In this document: positions 34,322-44,766 of the stretch, one piece after another | Layout: every line of letters begins with the position of its first letter | Position numbering within the stretch: position 1 is the stretch's first letter | Origin: Hedera helix | Lineage: Eukaryota > Streptophyta > Magnoliopsida > Apiales > Araliaceae | Length of the DNA stretch: 64,000 bases | Reading direction: 5' to 3' | NCBI GenBank assembly: GCA_947179155.2 | Contig: OX359270.1 | Coordinates: 22,229,056 to 22,293,055 of the forward strand | Notes under the pieces: generated by a model | What the model saw: the letters and a program-made list of their open reading frames with translations, nothing else | Database searches by the model: none | What the model was told of the DNA's origin: nothing | Position numbers and translations under genes: made by a program

Positions 34322-35460
34322 TAACCCACAAATTTGTATTTATCAGATATTGTCACAAACTTATCATTTTCAAACCTTTTAACATAAGCTGGACAATCCA
34401 AAATCTTAATATATTTAAGACTTGGTTTCCTCCCTGTCCATAACTCATGTAGAGTCTTAGGGACAGATATTTAAGGTACCTTATTTAGTAGATATATTGT
34501 CGTTTCTATGGCATAACACCAGAAAGATACTGGAAGATCTATAAAATTCATCATGGATTATCACCATGTCCATTGTGAGAAAATACCAATTGTCTGAGAC
34601 GATCTAGAAACTCACTGCTTAAGTATTCCTTTCTCGATCTAATCAAAAAACTTTACTACTTTCAGTTGTTTGTTTCTCTTCTCCACTTTTTGAATTCTTT
34701 GAACTTTTTCAAACGATTCGAATTTTTATTTCATCAAATACATATTTTCATATCTAGAATGATTATTAGTAAAAGTATAAATACCCTCTTTTTGCATGTG
34801 TTGTCATACGTCCCACACACAACCGTGTGTACCAACTCTAGCAATTCTGTAACTCTCTCTTTATGTCTGCTAAATGGAGATTTAGTCATCTTACCCATGA
34901 GACAAGATTCACAAGTTATATTTGAATCATAATCATATGGTTCTAAAACCCATCTTTATGCAACTTGTTTAGTCTTATTTCATTAATATGACCGAGTTTA
35001 CAGTGTCATATGAAGGCATGATTCACATAATCTCTTTTCTTTTTAGTTTGTTCAATTTAAAAAAAAAAATCATGTAAGTCTAGTATGCAATGTCCATCAA
35101 GTAATCAACTAGTTCTAAACAAAATATTATCATTATAAATAGAATAACAATTATTCTTAATTATAATTCCTAAACCTTCCTTGTCAGTACATGGAATAGA
35201 AATAATACTTCTTACAAGAATTGAATTATAGTAACAACTTACTAACTTAATAGGCTTGCCCATTGACAATACTAAACTATAAGTTCATGTAGCTAATATA
35301 GCAACCTTTGCTTTATTCCCCACACAAAGGATTACATGTCCTTTATTTAACTTTCTACCTTTGGTTAGTCTCTGCATGAAATTGTATATATGAGAACCAC
35401 AATAGGTATCTAATACCCAAGTAGAACTTTAACTTACAGAAAAATTTATTTCCATCATGA
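34322..35460 (-). pseudogene. copia protease and integrase (degraded)
   Basis: The protease remnant reads STWVLDTYCGSHI at about 35400-35450 (family WVLDTGCGSHI; here Gly is Tyr). The GAG-pre-integrase part reads CESCLMGKMTKSPFSRHKE near 34870-34930. The integrase core follows with TNNHSRYENMYLMK, where the family has TDDHS, so the first catalytic Asp region is changed. Further on come DLPVSFWCYAIETTIYLLN and ELWTGRKPSLKYIKILDCP at about 34390-34560. Several stops and the loss of a clear second Asp show that it is inactive. The frame then passes into the solo LTR. Confidence 0.8.
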
Positions 35461-36110
35461 ATAAACTTTTATCTATAACTAAAGTTCGCAAAGCTTCTTC
35501 TGCTTAGCCACCGTAAGATACTCCTTGTAGTTCTTATTCCACTATTTCAGTGTTCTAACTTATCGCAATGAAAGAAAATTCCTTTACTCTCAGGGTCACT
35601 TTTATTTTTGTCCTTAGCAGGTGATTTTCCTTTTGCCTTCTACTTTTCTGACTCCTTAGAAAAATCTTTAACCCTCTTTCGCTTCCTAGAAGATTCATCT
35701 ATCAATAAGACTTGGAATTTGTTGGGTGAAAAGTGACTCTCGACTGTCTTCAACATGTTAAGCAAATTAGGCAAGCTGAAATCTAGATTATTGTGAAAAA
35801 GGAGTCAAAGAGTGATTGCAAGATTAAATCTTGACTCAAATATTCACCTATGACAAAACTCAGTTGTCGCAATTGATCATTTTTAGAATATGAGTATGTA
35901 CTGTAGTGTCATTGGTTATTTTAGATTGGAAGAACTCCTTAGATATCTTATATCTAGTAAACCTACTTTGTTTACCATACAATTCATAAAGGTAAAGCAA
36001 TATAGTAGGCGCATCCATTTTCTTGCGTTAACACTGTAATTCGATACTCATGAAAGCGAGCATGGTGCAATGAGCCACTTGTGCATCATCTTGTCACTTT
36101 TTAAAAATAG
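35461..36110 (-). pseudogene. copia gag C-terminus with zinc-knuckle remnant
   Basis: Read on the minus strand, a coat-protein-like region (YELYGKQSRFTRYKISKEF) is followed by a Lys-rich linker and a degraded knuckle (FHCDKLEH, family CFHCGKKGHW). The frame changes several times and stops are frequent. Gag would form the retrotransposon particle; this copy is dead. Confidence 0.65.
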
Positions 36111-36909
36111 CAATCTCTTCCTAAGAGACATTATCTGTAACATTTGCAAGGGCAAACAAATTAAGGATATTTATTAGCTTTTCAGCATTGAGAACTATTC
36201 TCTAATTCTTTAACCAATGTGTTTAATTCAGTCGGGTTAATTTGTTAGCATCCAATATGCTATACAGTGTTAGTGAATTAGGCATTGCAAATTTCTTTAA
36301 GTGGATTTTTAATAATAACAACATTAACATGTATTCATTTTATTAATCACCAAGTTAATTAGGTTTTTATTTAAAATGTTGTCTCCCACTATTTTCGTCA
36401 AACTATACAACCATCTATATATAGTTTGACAAATCTAGTTAAAGATTCGTCAGTGAGATTAAGGATACTATTTCATAAATATACAACCATGCGTGTGCAC
36501 AATAAACTATATATAAATAAATAGATAAACAACTCTTTGTCAATTACATTAACATATAATTCCTAGTTATTTTGTCTATTAGATTATTATGAGCAAGTGT
36601 GTGCACATCCGAATCAAAATTATCTAAGTTAAGTTTGACCTAGTATTTTCATATAAGTGAAGAGAAAAATACAGTGCTTGAGTGTGCACAACAAAACGTG
36701 TATTGTTCAATTCCTTTGTAATAAAGCCAACATCTTAAGTATTTAATACATGCCTTGTGTGTACACAACAAATTCATATTGAATATTTAATACTCTATTG
36801 CTTTATCATGTTAGAAGGCGACATTCGATATTTTTAATATCTTTGAACGTTACAACTTAATATTGTTGCTTGAGGGGTTTGTAATTATTAGTCTCATCTT
36901 GTATAGCGT

Positions 36910-36960
<51 letters not shown>

Positions 36961-37433
36961 AAATAAGCATGCACATATATAATACTATATTCTACTTGGA
37001 TGATTATGGACTTGATTCTAGTTTGGTTCATTCGAGTCACCAAATGAGTCAAAAGGTCAAAACTAGGGTTCAAGAACAAATATATAAATGTAACTATTAC
37101 ATTTAAACCCGGACTCCAATACAAACAGGTCTTCCATGCTCCTTGCTCTTCGACTTTAATTCTTCAAGTAAATCTAACGAATCCTATTATAATCTATTTT
37201 CATAAAACATAAACCTTAATTAGCAGTCAAAAGGAAGTACATAGGAGGGAGATAGAATTTACATCAGAAAATTAGAGAGGCGAGGTACGCATACCCCATT
37301 TATATAAACCCAGTCATTTAAGCATCAACATATAATTGATTCCAATCATATTAGTCCTAAGTCCATAATCAATCTATTGTATTATCATACATACCATCAT
37401 ATGTATCATTAGTCTCATGAATAAAAAATCATT

Positions 37434-37479
<46 letters not shown>

Positions 37480-37891
37480 TTTAATGGGCATTCTAGTTAG
37501 TATGAAATTTAAATTCAAGTTTAAAATAAATTCTTTATTTAATTATAAAATTATCCAAAATAACACTTTATTTTAATTTTTTTAAGCTACACAAAAAACT
37601 AAAATCTGACAAAATAACATCCTGCAGCGCCTAGGCGCTATATATCAGTGCTTAAGCGCTACCACGTGCAGGCACTCGGGGTTAGCGCTCTACCGCGTAG
37701 GCACTTGGGGCTAGCACTTGAGTGTTGCGGCACACTATCTTTTTTTCCAATTCGTGATTTTTGATCTAAAACACGACTTTTTGCATTTTTGTTTCAAAAA
37801 ATATGATTTTATATCAACAATTCGCCAAATAAATTATTCTAAACGCATACCCATATATATACGAAATCAAAATAATTAATTATTCGCATAA
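36111..37891 (-). other. copia gag N-terminus/leader, no readable gene
   Basis: Mostly AT-rich leader of the copia element. Contains (CA)n at 36911-36956, (TA)n at 37437-37477 and a GC-rich island at 37621-37740 with the perfect palindrome AGCGCCTAGGCGCT (37626-37639) and further AGCGCT copies. An open frame across the CA run (36894-37124, minus) is an artefact of the repeat. Confidence 0.6.
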
Positions 37892-37908
37892 CCTGGCTCT
37901 TGATGCCA
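37892..37908 (-). promoter_or_regulatory. copia primer-binding site
   Basis: The minus strand reads TGGCATCAAGAGCCAGG one base inside the 5' LTR. Similar to the initiator Met site TGGTATCAGAGCCAGG with small differences. Confidence 0.75.
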
Positions 37909-37909
37909 C

Positions 37910-38540
37910 TGTTGGTTTGTAGAAATTATACATACATACAAAAAATTGTACATAGCGTAGTGAAAATAGGCATAAATCATATTTAAAATTTTTCTACAAA
38001 CCAATTTCAAGATCTTTCTTATGCGATACTTATTAATTAAGGAAAGATAAAAGGTTATACCTTTGTAGATTCAACTACTTGAATAGTTACGAGTTCACCT
38101 CCTAAATTCTTAGCGTTTCTTGAATGCAATCCACATATCAACATTAGTTATCCAAGCATGCAGCCTCTAGATATGATCTAGTAACATAATATATTTCAAG
38201 ATTTAGGTCTATCTAAACCTTGGGTGGCTAATCGTAATTCTCTCTATCTCTCTCTAGCTCCTTAGATTTAGAGAATTATATAAAGTATTCTTCAATACTT
38301 GCAATTGTGTTAGTAACCCCAATCTATAATAAAATCTCTCTTATTTATAGAATTACTCAACTCGCCTAAACTCTTTAGGAGTATAATTTTTAATTTAACT
38401 CCTAATCTAATTAGAAACTAAATTAATTGCTATAATAATTACAATTTATAAATCATTTAGGAGCTTAATTATTTGTAATAATAATTCTATTTATTAATTA
38501 ATTCCTAAACTATTTAGGAACTAAATAATAATAATAATAA
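37910..38540 (-). repeat. copia right (5') LTR, first part; continues at 47303
   Basis: Starts TGTTGGTTTGTAG. Matches the left LTR from about 38255 and carries TATTTATA at 38342-38349 (TATA box on minus). About 200 bp of LTR expected after 38540, judged by the solo copy, are missing at the junction with the gypsy element. Confidence 0.85.
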
Positions 38541-40454
38541 CAGTTCTTCTTTGTCCCCGACCAAAGAGAACATTCATCACGTGTCCTTCTCATTCGACCA
38601 AAGACACCAAACAATTATATCGCCTTTATCCTATATCGCCTTTAACCTATATCGCCTTTAACATATCATCTATACCTTAGGCCACATATACTCAAAATAA
38701 CCTGATACTTGATGATTGACATAACAATAGAGATATAAATAATGAATAGAAGAAACAAGATAAATAATAACATGAGGAGTTAACAAATTTAACTTTGTCC
38801 AGATTCAAATAATGTCCAAATTCTCAACATGATGTATAGAAAAATGTGTTCAAGTCCAAGAGTAATGTCCAAGATCCATATGGAGAAGTTCAACAGTAAG
38901 GTTTGCGGTACAAGAAATTAGTCCAAACTGTTCACAGTTCAAATAAATGTCAACAGTTCAAAAGTTCAAGGTCCATAAGTTCACAATCCAAATAAATGTC
39001 CACAGTTCAAAAGTTCAAAGTCCATAAGTTAAAAGTTCAAATATGACGATGGAAATTTAATAGGAATGCTCTTGTCAAAGGGTATTAGATGAAGTGCAAA
39101 CTATTAAGGGAATATTAATGAATTATTAATTCAAGAATTTTTACCATTTAATAATATTAGAGGTACAAATGTGATACTTTCTTACCGTAGTAAGTTTAAA
39201 TGATAAAAGATAAAAAAGATGGTATTCCTTACAAATAAAAAAGAAAATGATATCCCTTTATGATGATGAAAATAATGATACCCCTTATCCTAATAAGTTT
39301 AAGAGTTTGAAAGAAAAGTGATATCCCTTACCTTATCTCGTGATTAAATATAGCTTTTATGAGGTTGATTAACTTGAACAATATTCTTACCCTTTCAGAT
39401 CTTCAACGCTTAAGATAATTTTAATACACTTAGGGAGACACTTATACTAAGAAATATCTAGAGAGTGGAAAGAAGATTGAGTGAGGAATGTATGAAACTC
39501 CTTATGCTAAGCCCCTATTTATAGCCAGAGCCTAACCAACTTTTTCATACACACGTTACACATTTTAATCTCATCTTTTAATCTGAACCATTCATCAATC
39601 AACACACGTTTCACACTTTATTCTGCACCGCTCAATGACTATCACGCGTTTCACGCCTACACGTGTTACACATTTACGTGTGTTACATACTTACACGTGT
39701 TACACACTTACACGTGTTACACATTTACAAATGTTGCACACGTACACACGTTACACATTTTTATATTATTTTATTGATTTAATATCTCAATTATTAAACA
39801 TACCGTATTTTTCAAATAAATCTGTCTAACTGTTTAATACATGTGACTACTACTATAACAATTATTGGCCCAATAATGCAAGATGCTGTGCATTATGACA
39901 ATTATTGATTCAATAATATAAAACACTGTGTAATTAATAATGTAAAATATTGTGTAATGACAATTGTTGATTCAATAATGTAAAATGATGTGTAATGAGA
40001 ATTATTGATAAAATACTGTGCAATAGCCACTTTATCAGTTCAATAATTTAAATATTGTGTAATATCGTATGCTCCTATGCAATACCACGAGCTACAGTAA
40101 AATACCATATGTTACCATACTTTTATCACTAGGTATTTTAACAGTTAAAAGTGATAATACCGTTGACCACTTTTATTTAGAAAGGCTACTGCTGTCGTTT
40201 TTTTCATCTGATAATATTTCGTTGTGGGGTCCACCCATAACTAAATATTTCGGCGTCGTCGTATGAATATTCCCCAACAGAACGAATATTCCTCAGCAGA
40301 ACGATTATTTCCCGACCAATTGAATATTGTCTGACATAAAATTTTTGCACATAACATCATTAACTTTAATTTTTATTAATTTAACACCTTACTGTTAAGC
40401 ATAAAATTATGAGAAAAAATTTGAAATATTTTTATTAAAATTCAGGGTCTTACA
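38539..40454 (-). repeat. gypsy-1 3' LTR, truncated
   Basis: Aligns to 45311-47302 of the other LTR. The outer end corresponding to 44767-45310 is missing. TATTTATA at 39516-39523 is the TATA box on the minus strand. Contains ACACGTGTTACAC-type tandem phrases at 39650-39760. Confidence 0.9.
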
Positions 40455-40489
40455 TCATCCCCTCATAATGAAATTTCGTCCTCGAAATT

Positions 40490-41760
40490 TACGTACCTGG
40501 TATTTTGAAGAGATTACGATACTTAGCTCTCATTTCAGATTTCAACTCCCAGGTTATTCCCTCAGTATCTTGGTTTTTTCATAAAATCTTGACTTGAGGT
40601 ATAATTTTTGAGCGTAAGATCTGCTCTTTCCTATCCAAGATCTTGACAGACACTTCCTCATACGTTAAATCTTCCGCTATCTCATCTGGCTCCAATTCAA
40701 TAATGTGATTTTGGTTCTTCACATATTTACGTAACATAGATATGTGAAAAATATTATGAATACGGGACATGTTTGGTGGTAGAGCTAGTCTGTTGGCCAC
40801 AGTTCTTATTTGGTCAAGGATTTCAAATGGACCAATAAATCGAGTATTGAGCTTTCCTCTCTTTCCAAACCTTGTAATTCCTTTCCATGGGGAAACACGT
40901 AAGAATACATGATCTCCAACGTTGAAACTTTCGTCCTTTCGATGAAGATCGACAAAACTCTTTTGTCTTTCTTGTACAGCTTGTATTCGTCGTCTGATCA
41001 TTTGGATCTTTTATGTTGTCATGCGTCCTAGCTCAGGTCCCAACAATTTTACTTCTCCCACCTCATTCCAAGATACTGGAGAGCGACACTTTCGTCCATA
41101 CAAAGTCTCAAATGGAGTCATTCTTATACTGGCTTGATAACTGTTGTTGTAGGAGAATTCAACCAATGGTAAATACTTGTCCCAACTTCCCTTGAATTCT
41201 AGCACACAAAGCCTCAATAAATCTTCAAGAGTTTGAATTGTCATTTCCGATTGTCCATCTGTTTAGGGATGATAAGTAGAACTAAATCGTAGTTCGGTGC
41301 CCATAGCTTTTTGTAAATTGATCTAAAATCGTGAAGTGAATCTAAGGATGGCATGCATTCTCACAATCTCACTTATGTACATAGTAGCTAGACGCTCAAG
41401 TGAATAGTTTTCTCGTATAAGTAAGAAATAAGCAGACTTGGTCAATCTATCTACAATGACACAAATCGCATCCAAGCCTTGAGAAACTTTGGGAAGACCC
41501 GTCACAAAATTCATATTGATGTGTTCCCACTTCCATTCGGGAACCTCAAGTGGTTGCAATGGACCATTAGGCACTTGATACTCCGCCTTAACACGTTGAC
41601 ATGTTAAACACCTCGAGACAAACTCAGCGATCTCCTTCTTCATATTGCTCCACCAAAATGTGTGTCGAAGGTCATGATACATTTTGGTACTTCCAGGATG
41701 AATTGCAAACGGTGTATTGTGCGCTTCCATTATGATTTTATACTTCAATTCAGGGTCGTT
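40490..41760 (-). pseudogene. gypsy-1 integrase with chromodomain-like tail, broken
   Basis: The zinc-binding part reads HPGSTKMYHDLRHTFWWSNM then CLTCQRVKAEYQ (41600-41700), the HHCC finger. The core reads INMNFVTGLP, where the family has the catalytic Asp (MDFV), so Asp is replaced by Asn. The segment normally holding the second Asp (SDRD) is lost between IVRMHAI and RFTSRF at about 41320. The third block reads TDGQSEMTIQTLEDLL with Glu kept, after a stop. The C-terminal part (40579-41001) has GPFEILDQI, HNIFHISMLRKYV and VKILDRKEQILRSK. A TGA replaces the usual Trp before a chromodomain-like tail that ends near 40490. Inactive. Confidence 0.85.
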
Positions 41761-43420
41761 AGGAACACAGAGTCGAGAGTTGACTCAGAGTATCCCTTTT
41801 TCATCGATTCTTGCTTCTGGAATAGCACATTCTCGTACTTTTCTCATCATATTCATTAGTTCTGGATCAGTAGCTTAAGTAGCTTTAACTTTATCGATTA
41901 AAGTCGGTTTTAGTTGTACATGCGCGATCCTCATCTGGGTTTTTGGTGATTTTAGCTCTATCTCCATCTTTTATAAATCGTACAAAATGCACATTTATGT
42001 TGTTAGTATTGCATTCGTACTCGCATATGATCTTTTAATCAATGCATCAGCTACCACGTTCACCTTTCCTGGGTGGTACTAGATAGTGTGGTTATAATTC
42101 TTTAAAACCTCAAGCCAACGTCGCTATCGCATGTTGAGTTCCTTCTAGGTGAAGAAATACTTGAGACTTTTATGATCTGTAAAGATCTCCACATTTTCTC
42201 CGTACAAGTAGTGTCTACAGATCTTCAATGCAAAAACGACCGCTGCTAACTCTAGATCATGAGTAAGATAATTTTTATCATAATCTTTGAGTTGTCAAGA
42301 GGCGTAAGCTATAACTTTTTCGTGTTGCATAAGAATGCATCCTAGACCACTACTTGAAGCATTATTGTAGATAACAAATCCTCCTGATCCTGATGGTATA
42401 GTCAGAACAAAGGCTGAAATAAGTCTTCTCTTGAATTCTTGAAAGCTTTTCTTGCATTTCTTACTCCATTTAATTTTGTATTTTTTCGAATCAGCTGAGT
42501 TAGTGGAGTGGCAATTCGAGAAAAACCTTCTACAAATCTCCGATAATAACCAGCTAGACCCAGGAAACTTCGTACTTCAGTTACTGTCTTAGGTTGCTCC
42601 CAATTTAAAATTGCTTCAATCTTCGCGAGATCAACTGATATTCCTTGTTTAGAAATCACATACCCAAGGAATGTTACTTCCTCAAGCCAGAACTTCCATT
42701 TCTTCAACTTAGCATATAACTTATTTTCACGTAACGTTTGGAGTATTAAACACAAGTGACGTTCATGATCCTCACTACTCTTGGAGTATATGAGAATATC
42801 ATCAATAAAGACAACCACAAAATGATCCAAATATTATTTGAATATTCGGTTCATCATGTCCATGAAGGCTGCAGGAGCATTAGTTATCCAAAAGGCATGC
42901 CTAAGAACTCGTAATGCCCATAGCGAGTTCTGAAGGCAGTCTTGGGAACGTCATCAGCTCTAACCTTCAACTGATGATAACTAGATCGGAGATCGATCTT
43001 TGAAAAATACTGAGCACCTTGTAATTGATCAAACAAGTCATCAATTCAAGGTAACAGATACATATTCTTGATGGTGACATGATTCAACTATCGATAGTCA
43101 ATGCACAATCTTATACTCCCATCCTTCTTCTTTACAAATAGAATAGGGGCACCCCAAGGTGATGTACTTGGTTGTATAAAACTGGTATCTAGGAGTTCCT
43201 GAAGTTGGACTTTCAACTCTTGAAGTTCTATGGAAGCCATTCGGTATGGGGTTTTAGAAATAGGTTTAGTATTGGGTTCAAGGTCAATACAGAATTCAAT
43301 TTCACGGTCTGGGGGTAGCCCAGGAAGTTCTTCAAAAAATACATCAGGGAATTCATTAACAATAGGAATATTGTTTAAGTTTACCGAGTTTTTATTTAGA
43401 TCAGTGACATGAGCTAGGAA
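41761..43420 (-). pseudogene. gypsy-1 reverse transcriptase and RNase H, broken
   Basis: The catalytic box reads VVFIDDILIYSK near 42790-42820 (FVDD/FIDD type), followed by HERHLCLILQTLRENKLYAK, VTFLGYVISKQGISVD and VRSFLGLAGYYRRFVEGF, typical of plant gypsy elements. The upstream fingers/palm (about 42840-43400) can be followed only with frame changes. RNase H (about 41880-42400) is degraded: the reading HYLVYGENVEIFTDHKSLK-like region is interrupted by stops. Not functional. Confidence 0.82.
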
Positions 43421-43985
43421 GGCTTAACATCCATTTTTTAATAAACGAATGAATTTATGGCTAGAAATAACGGTTACTGATTTCAAAGGTTTGGTTGCTT
43501 GAATATGAAAACTAATAAGCTTATGGAAGCAATCAATTTTAACATGGTGGGTAGTCAGCCAATCAATTCCTTCCAAAGAAATAAGGTCAACAGGTAGGGT
43601 TAAGTTATTAATTTGAACCAAGAAAAAATTATAAACAGTAGATGTAACGGCTATTTTCCCTAATGGAGTTTCAACACATAAGTCAAAGTCTAAATTTTCA
43701 GGAAAAAATCAAATTTAAACGTTGATCACATGCGGGTGAGATAAAAGAGTGGGTAGAACCAGTATCTAATAGGGCATAGACTTCACAAGAGTTTATGAAT
43801 AGCTTACCAGTTATCACCTCGTTCAGGTTTTGTGCCTTTTAAGACGTTATAACAAAAGCTCTCCCCTGGACTACAGATTTTCCTTTGTCCGTGCTAGCCT
43901 TTGGAGCCATCATCGCTGCTGGACTTGATTTTGTGACAGGAAAAAATCGAGCAATATGACCTTCTTTCCCATGAATTACACTAGA
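43421..43985 (-). pseudogene. gypsy-1 zinc knuckle and aspartic protease
   Basis: The minus strand reads GKEGHIARFFPVTK (knuckle CGKEGHIARxC with the last Cys changed to Phe and the first pair lost). It continues to YALLDTGSTHSFIS at about 43755-43800, the DTGS active site of the retropepsin, and to LEGIDWLTTHHVKIDC at about 43540. A TAA lies between knuckle and protease. Confidence 0.8.
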
Positions 43986-44239
43986 AAGTAATTAAAGATA
44001 GGTGAATCTAAGCATGCAACCACCCCCAATAGTTCATTTAAGTCTCCTAACTCTCTATTCAGTTAGATGGTCATGACAAATTGTCAACCAAGAATTCTTT
44101 ATATTAGATATGACCAACTTTCGTTGCACCATACCTGCCATCCGACCCAAATCTGACCCTAGGACAACAGAAACAGGAAGGAACACCCCAACCAAGAATG
44201 GCACGGGTTAAAGAACAGATTCTCTCTAGGCTACACGAG
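43986..44239. other. Unassigned filler inside gypsy-1 gag
   Basis: About 250 bp that does not read as gag in any frame separates the gag N-terminal part from the knuckle. Most of gag is missing here, so this is either a filler insertion with deletion or unrecognisable decay. Confidence 0.4.
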
Positions 44240-44574
44240 GGAGCTGGGACCTTTTGATCATCAGTGCAGCACAAAACGTCAAATATCTTTGTCATCTGCT
44301 TCAACCATACTTCAGCCTTAAGTGGGTCCGGCTTCCCGAAAAATTCGGGTGGCCCCAACTTTTTAAACTGCTTCGCAGTGACCATCCTCAAATTATCAGC
44401 ATTTCCACCGATGGGAGTTCCCCTCGCTTGATTTTTCTTGAATTATAAAAAGTTTCTAAAGAAACCATCACAATTCATATGGCCACCTGCGTTATTTTCA
44501 GAAGCTGCGGGAGGATTATTTATAACCTCCTAATTTTCTACAACGTAATTCATCCCTTGGTTTTCAGATGCCAT
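44240..44574 (-). pseudogene. gypsy-1 gag N-terminal remnant
   Basis: An ATG at 44574 opens MASENQGMNYVVEN, then a TAG. In a shifted frame the family sequence FKKLGPPEFFGKPDPLKAEV is readable, followed by WLKQMTKIFDVLCCTDDQKV (44245-44375). This is the start of the retrotransposon gag domain; the rest is missing. Confidence 0.78.
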
Positions 44575-44746
44575 TCTAAAATATGATCACAAAACAAAGG
44601 TTAGTTTAAACAAACCGACTTGTCACTTTTTGTCGCTTCATTCAACTCAACTAGCAAAATTTAACTTAGGTAGGACACACTAGCGAAGGATTCTAATCGT
44701 CTTTCCCCTCCTTGTTCTAATCCCAGATCTTCATGCAAGATCATAT

Positions 44747-44764
44747 CCCTAAGCTCTGATACCA
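44747..44764 (-). promoter_or_regulatory. gypsy-1 primer-binding site (initiator Met tRNA)
   Basis: The minus strand reads TGGTATCAGAGCTTAGGG two bases inside the 5' LTR; the first 12 bases are the standard plant site. Confidence 0.88.
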
Positions 44765-44766
44765 AC

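Noticed and set aside
34666..34932. 88-residue plus-strand ORF
   Set aside because: It is antisense to the copia integrase, which is recognisable on the minus strand.
36894..37124. 76-residue ORF with a Cys/Val run
   Set aside because: It is created by translating the (CA)n microsatellite.
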